The notes: a model not told the origin generated them from the sequence alone. Positions 51,261 to 63,055 are shown, counted from the stretch's first letter. The stretch is 64,000 nucleotides of DNA from Fasciola hepatica (GCA_948099385.1 CANUEZ040000164.1:3176501-3240500), one strand, 5' to 3'. Made by a program: numbers and translations.

Positions 51261-51299
51261 ATTGAATCATCAAGAGTCAATAATTTATTGGCTCACGGA

Positions 51300-51720
51300 G
51301 TAGTGGACAAAGTGTAGGCATGCGTAAAATGTGTCCAAGCCACCAGAAACACTGTGGACTGATAACCTCTCTCGAGGAGTGACTATCAGCACATCTCAAT
51401 TGCTAAGTGGTTCGAAACGTGTTGCATTTCCTGTGCGTTACTAACCAGTTAGGCGACATCTTCGGCGTATTCTAAGTCAAAACGGTTTCGTGGAAGGAGT
51501 TCAAATACACCGTTTAGTAGACCAGATAAAGCGTCCTTTTGAACATCCCCTCTGGGAAAATTGAGGAATGATGGGGATATGAAGCAACCTTTTTGTCTGC
51601 CATTGTAGATGGCAAACGTTGCTCAAAGCCACCTGTAGGCCCTAACTCGACCTGTTTTATGATGACACAACCCGAACGACTGACGCATAATTCTCAGATA
51701 CTCTACTTCTCAGTAAACTG
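51300..51720 (-). pseudogene. RTE-like RT fragment (motifs B-C)
   Basis: The minus strand gives CHHKTGRVRAY near 51665, a motif B-like GRQKGCFISPSFLNF near 51570, GLLNGVFELLPRNRFDLEYA near 51500 and motif C YAEDV near 51465. Frame changes separate these. It resembles the subfamily of 42984-44035 at the HHKTGRVRAY segment. Confidence 0.6.
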
Positions 51721-52365
51721 CTCCATAGTACAATAGCTTGATATTTGATAACACTCGGACATTCTCAGCGGGGAAGACTTCCCGAGGGCCTTAGATCAAT
51801 TTCGTTTCATCATGTTTTCAAAATACCGGGTTTGTTGCGCGTCCGAGGCTATCTGAATGTAAATTACTGTTGTCAGTTACCCAGTGCTAAATGTGTAAGT
51901 GCCGGGAGAAACATTTCATAAAAAAATATACTTCCTTAGAATACAAACTTTTATTTCTTTTGTGTCATTCAGTCGCAATAATATCTGCTGGTTTCAGTTT
52001 CACACAGGCTATCGAGAACGTTCTCACGCGTTGGGGGCTGTCGACTGACGGTGATCCGGCGGTGAGTTGGTATTTGACGAGCGACGTCATCATTGATAGT
52101 TGATGTGAAGATAATCTTTGCATTTTTTCCTATTGCTTATGAAAAGTCACTGTGGGCACTGAAAAGACGTGAATATTCTGATAATCAGTTTGATTGTTAG
52201 AAGCTTTAAATGATCTGTGAAGTATTTCATCGCTCAGCATCAACACCAAACTCACGACGGCTGAGAGGATGTTCACTATAGGAATTATTGGCTATGTGGG
52301 CGACGGGCTATCGCTGTTCGAACCCAATGGCAGACGAGTCATATATCGTGCACTGTTGATTTGAA
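51721..52365. other. Unassigned stretch
   Basis: No motif recognised. An open frame at 51891-52103 is without features. Confidence 0.35.
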
Positions 52366-52455
52366 ACAAACCGTTGAGAGCCAGCACGGGTAGCCTGGTG
52401 GTAACATGTTTGACTCATTCATTTACCCCAGGTTCTAACCCCAGTTTGATTTTCA
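52366..52455 (+). repeat. tRNA-derived SINE-like repeat (copy 3)
   Basis: CAAACCGTTGAGAGC leader, box A-like TAGCCTGGTGG (52391-52401) and box B-like GGTTCTAACCC (52431-52441), about 30 nt apart, the spacing of a Pol III tRNA promoter. Matches the copy at 49341-49430 in leader and box A. Confidence 0.6.
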
Positions 52456-52506
52456 GTGGTTTTCGGGCATCGAAACTTCATAAATGTTCATATACATAAT
52501 ACGCAC

Positions 52507-52950
<444 letters not shown>

Positions 52951-52998
52951 ATTTATATATTGGTAGTGAGTAGTATGGTAATGTGTGGACAAAATTCC

Positions 52999-53056
52999 CC
53001 TGGAAGCACACGACCGGTTTCGCGGTTGCTGCCGCTCATCAGGTGTGCGTATCCGG
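52999..53056 (-). ncRNA. Hammerhead ribozyme, type I, minimal stem III (HHR-B)
   Basis: Minus strand, same core as HHR-A: CTGATGA, stem II GCGG/CCGC with loop CAGCAA, GAAA, CCGG, UC, with predicted cleavage between 53012 and 53011. Stem I is perfect here: GCACAC before the core pairs with GTGTGC after the cleavage site over six base pairs, repairing the A-C mismatch of HHR-A. An internal loop and CCGG with CCAGG extend the helix. The intact catalytic core and the pairing support a functional ribozyme. Confidence 0.88.
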
Positions 53057-53099
53057 TACTCTGTTCACTCACAAAGCTGAGATAGATTTCAATCATTCC

Positions 53100-53152
<53 letters not shown>

Positions 53153-53324
53153 GTAATAATATTGATAGCAGAGAATGACACAAACACCATCGGCAGATGG
53201 ATAAGCCATGGTTGTTTACTCAGTCGACAGACCGTTCTTTCCTCTTACTTGCGCACAAGAACCGTGGAAGGGCACACTTGTAGACTCACTCCCACTGCAC
53301 TACACACATTTATACAGCACTTAC
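53057..53324 (-). repeat. Module U of hammerhead-bearing repeat R2
   Basis: Reverse complement of 42370-42637 of R1, with an (AAT)n microsatellite at 53101-53150 in place of the ATT run. Not coding as far as can be seen. Confidence 0.78.
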
Positions 53325-53490
53325 TAATAGTATGACCGCTTGCACATGTAGCCTCGTTGTTCGTTGGGTTAGCAGTGACCTAGACACGAATGACGAACAG
53401 AAATCACAGTTGTAATTCATTTGTAGACTCTTCAGTGAGGAGTATCCATTCACACTCCAGACTATTCAAATTAGATCCTAGCGAATATAA
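53325..53490 (+). repeat. Tail module of repeat R2
   Basis: Same orientation and sequence type as 42728-42889, running into TA repeats. Module U is inverted relative to this tail compared with R1. Confidence 0.8.
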
Positions 53491-53493
53491 TAT

Positions 53494-53496
<3 letters not shown>

Positions 53497-53545
<49 letters not shown>
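53497..53545. repeat. (TA)n microsatellite
   Basis: TA run following the R2 tail module, as in R1. Confidence 0.97.
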
Positions 53546-53548
<3 letters not shown>

Positions 53549-54003
53549 CGCACGAATGACGGTTGAAATAGGTTGAACAGGACCGAACGAAACAATATGC
53601 ATACGATACAGCAAAATGTGACTGTGAGGATATGGTTTGACACAACGTTTTACAGACGGCTTAGTCTCACTGGCAGGCAGCTCGTCAACACATACCCACG
53701 AAAACAGTGGTATGAGCAATAAATCCTGTCAACGGTATTAAAGTCTCAAGAATTGGTCGCCCACACCAGTCGGATCAGTACGATATGGGCAGTGGTTGGG
53801 CACTTGGACCAACATCCTTTATAGTCATTGTTTTACACTAATAAAACGAGATGATTCGTGGGCAGAAACGACTTCTCACTAAAGTCAGTGGGACGAATTG
53901 AAACAGTGGTTTTTCGATTTGTCTGTTGCATGTTTGCAATCCGTGCGTATATTTAGTATAGTAGTGGGGTAATACATCAGCATGACAAATTCGGTCCACC
54001 TCA
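53546..54003. other. Unassigned stretch
   Basis: Nothing recognised. Confidence 0.4.
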
Positions 54004-54192
54004 ATGGTATTTCGTGAGCTAAATCAGCCTGATCGATGTTGCTATCTTACCGTGGCGAATGGGTTGGCTTACCACGATGACTCCGAGGACTATGCCGATT
54101 GGGGCGCAAAGCGCTTCTTCACAGTCACTCATATCGGACAGACTGAGGGCTTGCAGCCAGACAAGAACAACGCGGATTTGTTAGAGGGTGTG
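54004..54192 (+). CDS. Candidate host exon 1 (unidentified protein)
   Basis: 63 codons from ATG 54004, ending in a complete codon right before GTGAGT (54193-54198), a strong splice donor. The peptide contains CYLTVANGLAYHDDSEDYAD and WGAKRFFTVTHIGQTEG, with balanced composition unlike the surrounding retroelement debris. An upstream acceptor is possible at 54023 but weak, so the exon start is uncertain. I do not recognise the family. Its phase fits the candidate exon at 54765. Confidence 0.4.
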
Positions 54193-54764
54193 GTGAGTTT
54201 CTCGCCTGTCAGCGAACTCTCTTCATAAAAATCACAAAAGTCTATAGAGAGCAACGTGACGCGCGAATTTGGCCCGCCACACAATAGGGCATTGTATCCT
54301 GCTTCTTACTCAGGTGTCCTGAGTGAGTTAGGGTTTTCTAGTGCGTGTTGGGCATCCTTGACTGACAGACTGCCATCCGAAAGGCGTATAAACCGATCGT
54401 TCGGTCACTGGCCCCCAACGTACGAACTTCCTGCTGCCCAACAGGTAGCACTTGGTTGTGCACGCGCTAGAGTTGCTTACTCGAAAAAAGGTCGAGTGAT
54501 GCTGGAGACGTCACTTCGTACCTAATTCCCAAGATGTGTCATGAATCGTTCCCCCACACACACCGCCCACGGGCAGGTGTTGTTCGGGACATCCATGAAA
54601 CCGGCTGTTCCTCTCACAGGAGCCAGCCGCGCAAGAGTAAAAGTAGGATTTAAATTAGACGTGAAGACGTAGTACTTATCCGGATATTGAAATAATAATC
54701 ACTAGAGGTCTCTGTTACCCACGCTTCCTTCTGACCGTTTTCTCTTTGCGTTGTTACGTAACAG

Positions 54765-54903
54765 GTACAGCGTCAGCTCTTGTCCACTACGACTCCGAAT
54801 ACAGATGGCTATTTGTGCGGCGTAGTAAATTTTGGAAATCGAGAATTTCAATTGATTTATTACAATAATGCCGCGGAAAACTCGTCCTCGGCAATCACTG
54901 CGG
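54765..54903 (+). CDS. Candidate host exon 2 (unidentified protein)
   Basis: Preceded by a pyrimidine-rich tract and AACAG (acceptor at 54763-54764) and followed by GTACGT (donor at 54904). Read in phase 0 it gives VQRQLLSTTTPNTDGYLCGV, then VNFGNREFQLIYYNN and SSSAITA. The alternation of short hydrophobic strands with a Cys faintly recalls MRH (mannose 6-phosphate receptor homology) domains, but that is a guess. Its start phase matches the end of candidate exon 1, and its end phase (one extra base) fits exon 3. Confidence 0.4.
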
Positions 54904-54965
54904 GTACGTTCCGTTTCATTTACAATTCACGTCATTGAGATCGTCGCATCTTTTCTCGGTTGCAG

Positions 54966-55023
54966 ATCTGTTAAATATCTGTCCGGCACCCGGTTTCAGT
55001 CAAGGCCCAGTCCCATTGGCACA
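54966..55023 (+). CDS. Candidate host exon 3 (unidentified protein)
   Basis: Preceded by TTTTCTCGGTTGCAG, an excellent acceptor, and followed by GTACGT (55024), the same donor hexamer as exon 2. The intron from exon 2 would be only 62 bp; very short introns are common in flatworms. In phase it gives LLNICPAPGFSQGPVPLA. No following exon in a matching phase was found; the one at 56492 does not fit. Confidence 0.4.
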
Positions 55024-56294
55024 GTACGTCTTCGATTTTTCGGGGATCAAAAATACACGTGTGATTGAGTAATGTTTCATCCGATAATCATCGTGGAAAA
55101 CCAACTACTACCAACCATCTCAGTAGGTGATGATATTCTCAAAATATTTTGCTCATTTCGTTTTCAAACTGACGCTCCAGCCGCTGATGAGTCTCACCAA
55201 ACGTCAACATTTCTCACCCCCGAATCATTGTTGTTTTAAACCAAAAGTTCGAGGTATTTTTGAATTCTTGTCTACGATAGGTGGAACCTCAATTTACCTG
55301 CCTGAGCAGCTTTGCACGCTACTGTGTACGTACCCTGGTCGTTGTCGGGGTTGCGACAAGTAATCGATCGCGGGCTATCAGTGACGGGGCTGGAGGTAGG
55401 TCTTCCACGTGGCAGGCGCTCCTCCACTAAAACATCACATGAATCGGTGGGCAGAATTTTTAGAGGATGGACATGGCTGCCCCCAGAATAGTGCCACTGC
55501 ACCTGATCGTGTTTCATGTGCAACAAAGTTTCCTGGGAGAGACGTACAAATCGTGGCCACCAAATCACATTGAATATAAGTGTGATTTAAGGACTGCGTT
55601 TTCCTTCTCAACGGCGTGTGAACCACCCATCTGGCTACCGGCTTCTAGTGGACACACTAGTTTCTTCTCACTTCATTGTGGACAAACTCTTTTTATCAAA
55701 GGCAGTTGTCTATGAACCATCACAGTGAATTACGTGTCTTGGGATCCTGGATTCGAGTTCTCCTGTGCGCCGTTTTTTAACCTTGGGTATCCTCTAGTTT
55801 GTCGAGCCTCTATTCCCTGAATATCTTATGATTGTATTATACATGTGTATATATATATATATATATAATGACAAATAAAGAAAATGTAAAGATTATGACC
55901 ACTAGGATAATAAGAATAATAATGATAACTGTTGGTGGTAGTAGAAGTAGCAGTGATGGCAGAATCATCTTCCCATTCAAAATCCGGTTTATTATAGGTT
56001 CGGTTTAAATCGTGCTCTTTTATTGCGTCCAACCGAGGGTCGAATTACCGGGGGCACTCGACTCAATTTGGTGCTCAGCTCGATGGAAATGGCTGTGAAC
56101 ACATTGCGTTGGTGAGTTCGGCCCCCCTCCCCTCGCCTTACTGCTCAAATGGTAATAAAATTCAACGTACTTTTTCGACGAACAAGGATCATTATTTCAT
56201 TCTTCTTTCAAGTCTGTCGATATTTAGTTTAGAATCCGAACATCTGACGTCTCTACAAATAATTGTTGCTGGACCGTGCACAGTGTCAGCTGGC
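55024..56294. other. Unassigned stretch with a short TA run
   Basis: A TA run at 55849-55867 is the only repeat noted. No coding signal was recognised. CTGATGAG at 55189 is not part of a complete hammerhead. Confidence 0.45.
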
Positions 56295-56365
56295 GATAGT
56301 TGAACAGTGGTTATCATGGGGTTTAGATTTCGATGTCCCCGGTTCGAATCCTGCCACTGCTTACC
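56295..56365 (+). repeat. tRNA-like element, possibly SINE-derived
   Basis: GGTTCGAATCC (56341-56351) is a perfect B box/T-loop sequence. CAGTGG (56305-56310) pairs with CCACTG (56354-56359) as an acceptor-like stem, and GGGG (56318-56321) with CCCC (56337-56340) as an anticodon-like stem. A D arm cannot be drawn in the short space between them and the T stem is weak, so I do not call a functional tRNA gene. Confidence 0.5.
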
Positions 56366-56491
56366 ACCATCCCGTTCGGCAGCCTTTGTTTGGTTGCGGC
56401 CCCCTTCGTCTTCTTATAATTAACAAAGGAAGTCAAAAATAATATAATTATAATAATGATAGCCAGTCAGAAAATTCTCACATCCTATTAG

Positions 56492-56600
56492 GTGCAGTGC
56501 ATGGAAGGAATTCGAACAGCATTTATTTGTGTTGCGGATTTCGGAATAGTGATGGTCAATGGGATGTCCGACTGTTGGAAATCGAAACTTGACATACGTG
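56492..56600 (+). CDS. Weak candidate exon (unidentified)
   Basis: Follows TTCTCACATCCTATTAG (acceptor) and precedes GTAAGA (56602). Reads VQCMEGIRTAFICVADFGIV and then MVNGMSDCWKSKLDIR. Peptide unrecognised. Its phase does not match candidate exon 3, so an exon in between would be needed, or it is unrelated. Confidence 0.25.
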
Positions 56601-57074
56601 GTAAGACGAGCTTAAAGAGAACCTTAGGTCGACAATCTTGGGCAGAACGTGACTCTCGTCAACAGGTAATCAACTGTATGGACACGCCTAACCAGTTAGA
56701 TCTTAAATAAAGGCCTGCGGGACGTAGAGAACATCGTTTGATTTTGTGGCGTTCCCGGGTTACAATGTGGTGGTTGTGCTACGCGGAGAACCCTAAACAC
56801 TACAAGCAATGCGGTTTGGGTCATAATCGTTCGATCAGTTGGGTCCTCTGGAATAAGGCGGTGAAGGGGAAGGCATACGGACCAGAGAAGAGTGAGAGCT
56901 TCTGTTCCTGGAAGTGGGGTGCATTTGGAACACAAACTATTTTTAAAAAGATAGAACACAAAAACGCGTAGTTTCAGGTTAGGAAGCGCAATAGTCCCAG
57001 AAGGATGCAAACAAGCAAATGCTCGGTTCACTAATATTCCATAGGGCAAACATTGACTGTCGATAGACGGACAC

Positions 57075-57076
<2 letters not shown>

Positions 57077-57131
<55 letters not shown>
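57077..57131. repeat. (TA)n microsatellite
   Basis: About 55 bp of pure TA just upstream of an RTE C-terminal fragment. Confidence 0.98.
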
Positions 57132-57134
<3 letters not shown>

Positions 57135-57189
57135 TAGGGCATGTGTTACAATAAAATTCCCTGGTCTACGCTGTTCTTCGAGGTAGTGA

Positions 57190-57310
57190 GTGGTTTGATG
57201 GTGGGTCGAGGTGGTCAGTCGATAACATGGCAAGAATGTATGAAAACCTTGGTCAGGGAGGACGTGCCCAACTTCCTGGTTGGGGACATTAAGTGATGTA
57301 GCTACGTGTT
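57190..57310 (+). pseudogene. RTE-like C-terminal fragment
   Basis: RGGQSITWQECMKTLV in one frame and AQLPGWGH in the next match the R-G-G-Q-x-x-T-W-Q-x...L-P-G-W-G-P run near the end of RTE ORF2. Short and frameshifted. Confidence 0.6.
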
Positions 57311-58860
57311 GGGGTCAATGGCGTAGTCGCATTTGGACTCTTTCACTGTTTCCGTAATTTCTGCTTATAACCAATCTTCCTGTCTACCTGTTCTTTTTAC
57401 TTCTGTTCGTTTCGCTGTCGATGAGACCATGCTGCAAGGCAGCAACTAAAACCAGAGCACAGGAGTCCTAGGTTAACGGTGGAAAGAACTAGTCTGAAAT
57501 GATAAACCTACAAGCGTTGAGCTTGTTTTTTTGTTGTTGTTATCACTTCTGATTTTTAGACCCGATTTAGAGCTTTCAATCTGGATCACCTTACTGGCTG
57601 CCTGTGGTTCCGCTGGGATCCGGTTGGTCTTCAGCCTGATCCGTTTTGTCCGCCCGAGTTTGCCTTCTAGATAATCACTTTCTGTTGCCACCTCACAAGT
57701 ACCTCTGATTCGAAAGGCGCTTTTGTGAATTGCGAAGTTTTTAGTTCAAGACTGGCTTCGCTGAACCGTTGTCTCATTCATGTCTGGTATCTAGTAGACA
57801 ATTGTCTGGACAAAAAATGAACGGGACAACCCATGGAAACCGCACGTTTCACGCAGTACCACACACATCACCAGATTTTCAATAATATTGTGCCCAAATA
57901 ATAACATATTAGTAAGTTTTATACTCACATTTTCTTGCGACGTGCGCAGGTTTTTTGAACACGATGTACCGAGTGTTCTTCCTCAGTTGGTACCCCCCAT
58001 AGAGCCTCGAATTTCGAGTACTACTACTACTACTGAAAATTGTGGCAGTAATTAGCTTCTGACCTTTTCTGAATTCTCTCGAGAAAAATTACGTTGCATT
58101 GCCCGCTTGAGAAAACGATGAACGACACTAGAATTTGCAAATTATACACTCAAAGGTTCTATTTTAACCACAAAGTGATCGTATAAAGCTACCCACGCAA
58201 ATCGAGTGGCATATAAATCACAATTCTACTGCAGTTCATTTCAGTTTTGTAAAGTGAAATTAAGTAGAACTTACCAACATGTCCAGCATTTTCCCAGGTT
58301 AACTTAAATTATACCTGACCGTGACTATCGGGGACTCCTAAGATCACTGAGCAAGAAGATGGCTGTACGGACGATAATGGTGGTTACAGTGCATTCTGCT
58401 ATAACTATCCAACGTTCTCATCATACCTGTTTAACGGCTTGAGTGAAATTAATACCAGGAAGCGGTAATTGTCAATAATATGCAAATATTAGTTTCATCA
58501 CAGTAGCGTGATATTGTAAAAAATTCAACAACCAGATTCAACCCCTATTCAGATTGATGATGTCGACTTTATCACTTATCAAAGGTTATATCAGCCTTGA
58601 TAGGGTAAGCGCCGTTAAGTGGATAGTCCATAAGACGTATGAAAGGTATTGAGAGCCAGACCATTGCACTTGAATATTTTTGTGTGTCGAGATTCCACGA
58701 GGTCCATACAACCAACAATCATAGGCTGGAAGATACGACCGCGTATCAATGGCAAGTGAGGTTTTTGTATTGATACAACTCAATCATCATATTGTTATCA
58801 TGATTTTTACTTCTCTTACTACTTTCCCATACTAATAATAACTTCAATTTCTTACTTAAG
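57311..58860. other. Unassigned stretch
   Basis: No coding or repeat motif recognised in about 1.5 kb. A short ACT trinucleotide run is at 58020-58035. Confidence 0.4.
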
Positions 58861-59510
58861 TTGCTGCTCAGAAGTAGCAATCAGAACAGCTACAAACGTG
58901 GTAGACAAATTCTGTTATCTGGGTAGCTCCATTTCACCCGGAGGTCGAATGCCGGATGAGGTGTCTCTGCGTATACAGAAATCTCGTTTGGCATTTGCCA
59001 ACCTGAGTCATCTGTGGCGTCGACATGACATCCGTTTGCCTATCAAGGGTCGAGTGTACGCTGCAGCAGTCAGGCCCGTGCTTATGTATGATTCGGAGAC
59101 ATGGCCACTGCGGGCGGAGGACATACGAAGATTTTCGATACTTGAACACCGATTTCTTCGTAGTATTGCTCGAATCTGGTTGGAACACCGTGTGCGCAAT
59201 GCTGATGTTCGGCGGAAAGTTTTAGGTTCAAGGATCAAATCATCAGATGAAACACTTAGCCTGACCAGGCTAAGATGGTTGAGATATGTTGTACGCATGT
59301 CCCTTGACAGGATCCCTCAGCGTGCTATGTTTTCTGAGGCGAGTACTGGTTGGAAGGGGACTAAGGGTGGTCAGTTCATGACGTGGAAGAAAGGTATGAA
59401 AAGCCTAACTAGTGGACTTGGCCATGTAGGCCGTGTTAGACTTCTTGTGTGGGGTCCAAGAGATCCTCCCACTCAATGGTTAGATACATTGGGGGGATAT
59501 GGTTAGATGT
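58861..59510 (+). pseudogene. RTE-like element, 3' fragment (thumb and C-terminus)
   Basis: The open frame 58898-59506 (202 codons) is the longest intact piece of an RTE C-terminal half. It has VDKFCYLGSSISPGGRMPDE, LSHLWRRHDIRLPIKGRVYA, YDSETWPLRAEDIRRFSILE, HRFLRSIARIWLEHRVRNAD, LTRLRWLRYVVRMS and VWGPRDPPTQWLDTLGG. It keeps the family C-terminal pattern with little damage. RT is missing, consistent with 5' truncation on insertion. It is closer to RTE copy 3 (47.1-47.3 kb) than to copies 1 and 2 in the LWRRxDIRL segment. Confidence 0.88.
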
Positions 59511-60825
59511 CGCTGTCAGTGGCGCTCTTGCATTCACAAACTTTCTTCATCGATTTAATTCCTTTATTGTAGTTCTGCTCTCACTCCTTTCATACTCTTT
59601 TCTCCTTCATTATTTCCTTTTGAGGTTGCTGCTAGGAGATGGCAACCATAGCCACCGCACCCAGTGCATGGTTAATGGTTGTCTGAACTGAACTTCTGTG
59701 CAAGGCGCTGCTAAACTGACCAACATAACTTGATTATTCACAACAAATGAGTCCATTTTCGTCTATATCCTACTATCGGTTCACTCGATTTGCGTAGGTA
59801 GCTTTACACAATCTCTGTGGTTAAAGATAGTGCCTTTGAGCGTACAGTTGTGCAAATTCCAGTGTCGTTCATTGTTTTCTCATGCGGACGATGCAACGCA
59901 ATTTTTCTCGAGAGAATTCAGAAAAGGCCAGAAGCTATCTACTTCTACCATTCTCGGCAGTAGTGTTATATATCAGAAGACGTGCCTGGTAATCGCATTG
60001 TTTGTTGATAATACCTATTTCGGACATCGATAAAATTAACCAGCTGTTACAATAATGCTTCTTTACCGTCCGGTCCACTTGAATGCAGTCGTTATCTAGG
60101 TAGAGGGTGCAATCGTGTGGTTCGCATACCGTCGTTTGCCTTATTGCGTTAAGTCCATTTGACATGGGCGCGTTCGTTCATATCAATCCACAACTGTTCA
60201 TGGTTGCGTCCTGAGCAATCGACTATTTACTTGTCCAATAAGTAATGCGGACACTCTGCCATAGTGGCAGTACTGAAAATTCGGAGCTGCATGGGGTGTA
60301 CCCACTCCGGAAGAACACACTGTACACCCTCAAGTACATGTGACGGGATGATCGATTCCTCCCTTTACGCATATACACACTGACAAACGCTGCGTCGATA
60401 ACCAATTTGTCTGTCCATTCGTCTCTTAATCAACAGCGGCCGAATGTGTTCGTTGCTCCGTGTCCCGACTGTTCTAAACCACCAACCATGCCTTCTCATT
60501 CGTAGCATTTTCGTAATGGTGAATCAATGAAATACCCGGTTGCAGATACGCTTTGATTGTACCAGAGTGATATGATGCAGTACTTGCGCATTTGGCAATC
60601 AGATATTTATGACGAATTAAAGATTCTGATTTCAGTATCCTTGTGTAGAATTTTCTGGTTCACATAGAAATCAACCATACTCAAGAATGCATAGACCAGC
60701 GCAGTCAAACGAATCTGGTTGTTCCATGCATACGCAAGATCGCAGTGGAAGGCGCATAGCCCAAAGCCACAACAACTCACTGCTCTGAGCTCTGCGTATA
60801 CCTGCCCATCATCTACCCTTTCGTG
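59511..60825. other. Unassigned stretch
   Basis: 59511-59700 may be the 3' UTR of the preceding RTE fragment. Beyond that nothing was recognised. Confidence 0.4.
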
Positions 60826-60829
60826 CTCT

Positions 60830-61020
60830 TTTTGCATGTGCTGGCCAAAGCTGGAAGAAGCGGCTCGGGGGTCGGGCTTTTACTTGGCCCAGAGGCAAGA
60901 AAAAGTTAGCTCCGGCTCCGCCTCCCTGGTTGGGGCCCAAGAGATGAAGATTGCCGTCGGTTATAGACGCTGACAGATATGGCTAAGAGCCGAATCCAGT
61001 GGCGCGGATGCTGTCTGTTG
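60830..61020 (+). pseudogene. RTE-like C-terminal fragment
   Basis: One frame reads WGPRDEDCRRL, a stop, then TLTDMAKSRIQWRGCC, matching the W-G-P-R-D...L-E-T-L-x-D-M-A...Q-W-R end of RTE ORF2. About 190 bp after it comes a (TA)n array. Confidence 0.65.
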
Positions 61021-61208
61021 ACTTCCCGTTCCCCACGAAAAATTGAAAAACAAACAATTGCAAGACGAGTGGGATGAATACATAAAAAACATTTAGCTTT
61101 TACTTGTTGTAATCCTAATGTTAACTCTTAATCCCTACCTCCGACTTTGTAATTCTTTTCTGTTGTTGTTGATGTTGAGTTGGCACCGTGCTTGATACCA
61201 AGCCGGTG

Positions 61209-61209
<1 letters not shown>

Positions 61210-61285
<76 letters not shown>
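61210..61285. repeat. (TA)n microsatellite
   Basis: About 76 bp of pure TA downstream of an RTE C-terminal fragment. Confidence 0.98.
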
Positions 61286-61288
<3 letters not shown>

Positions 61289-63055
61289 TTATTTGGGACT
61301 AGCGGTTAGAGGTAACCAATCGCGTTCAGTGTTTAACGGTGAGTCTGTGACCGTATAAAGTGGGCGGTGTTTCAGTCACAGGGAAGAAATGAAAGACACC
61401 GAATGATGGCACAGACAAACAAAGGTCATCAGCCAAACGACCCAACGGACGTGCGTGAACAATAACACCAGTGTGTCTGTGAAAACCAATGGGTCAGTGA
61501 ATGGACTGTCGCTGGGACGAGGGTTACGTAAACAGTAACATCAGTCGGAAGTCGGATCACCAATGAACGAGGCGATACAATCAAGGCGAACAAGCGGGCC
61601 GAGCGCAGATCCGAGTTAAAGACAAGGTGTAATGAAAACAAGGGTCGGTAAATGAGCTACCCAATGGGAGCAACTAAGACATGAAGATGAGAGTGGAGAC
61701 GGGCCAGATACGGGTTCAACTCACTTGATCCAGGTAACCGGGTCAAGGACGAACATATGGTCGGTGGAGGTAGCACATGGTATGTGGTTTCCCGGGGTTA
61801 GTGGAAGGCACGTGTGGATGGCGCATGCAGTCGGACCAAACTCGGTTCAACGTGTCAATTGGAAGCGAATTTCGCCGCAGGCATCAACGTGGATCCATTG
61901 AGAGCAAGTATGGTGTGAAGTAACGAACTTCTCGGCGGCTAAAATCTATCGTTTACATCGTCATGCCACTGGGGTGATTTTCAATCGGTTGTTTTTTCGT
62001 CAGTGACCATCAGAGGCAACTGCCATCGCATAAGGACAGCGGCTGAATATTTCACGTATGTTTTCTCTGTAAAGACTTTCCACTACAGAGTAAGCATTAT
62101 ACGGAAGAATGCGGAAGGTAATCGCAATTAATATAGGGGCATAGCAATAGGGTAAATGAAGTACCAACGCTCAATCGGTTAGTCACTCGATTGGTCAGGC
62201 AGTCGATGAGTAAAAGACAACAAGAGATCCGGTAGCGTTTAGCTTCACAGTCAGATGAATATTCACTTTTGGGATGCATAAAGCATTTATTTCACTTGAA
62301 AAGGTTTTTCATGACATCATGCTCGTGAGTGGCGTCTTAGATTTCTAGCCATAGGGTTTAAATCGCCTGACCAAAATTCCTTTGAAAACGCTCCTTGGCC
62401 CGAGTCGTGTTATGTGGATCGCGTCGACCATCGCCAGTTGCTAGCTGTTGAATACCTCTGGTGTCAATGTGGATTTACACGCAACACGTAAACGGTAATG
62501 ACAACATAACAATGGAATACCAGCCTTCTTATGTGTGACTTCTTCTAGGGTTTCGCCGATTACCCAATGCCTCCAAAAACAGTGGCAAACAAGGCCCAAA
62601 CGACGAAGTCAGGAGGTTACAGTTTCAACTGCCTAACAAAGGAAACGTGAATTCAGAGACAAAAATGTTGAACTAGCAGCACACAATGAGAAGCCGCTGC
62701 CAAAGGGAGTTATCCAAACAGACGCGAGTTCAGCGGCCTGCGATCGCTGAGCTTGGCGGTTAGTTCGCAAACGTTTCATCGCCAGTCGAGGTGACGTCGA
62801 CTTGCGTATTGACGATGTCACTTCGGCTGGTGACGAAAAGTTTGTGATCTAAACCCCAAGATCAGTGATCACAAGCCGCTGAAAACCACCAACCTGAGCC
62901 ACGATCAACATCAATCCTCCAAAGCATTGAGACGCGAGTTCAGTCACTCAAACGAAGTTAATACAGGAAATAGACGCTAAAGTACGAATCCGAGGGCCAT
63001 GTCATCAAACAGTCATATGATACTCAGTGCTTGTGTTTATGGGATGCATTAGAAT
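61286..63055. other. Unassigned stretch
   Basis: No coding motif recognised. 62785-62828 holds an imperfect inverted repeat (GAGGTGACGTCGAC facing TGACGATGTCACTTC). Confidence 0.4.

Noticed and set aside
54765..55023. Firm assignment of the candidate exons to a mannose 6-phosphate receptor-like gene
   Set aside because: The resemblance to MRH domains is slight and the expected cysteine pattern is mostly missing.
55180..55225. CTGATGAG followed by CCAAACGTC, resembling a hammerhead
   Set aside because: The required GAAA reads CAAA, no stem II can be drawn and the flanks do not pair as stem I.
56305..56359. A functional nuclear tRNA gene
   Set aside because: No D arm and a weak T stem; kept only as a tRNA-like or SINE-derived element.
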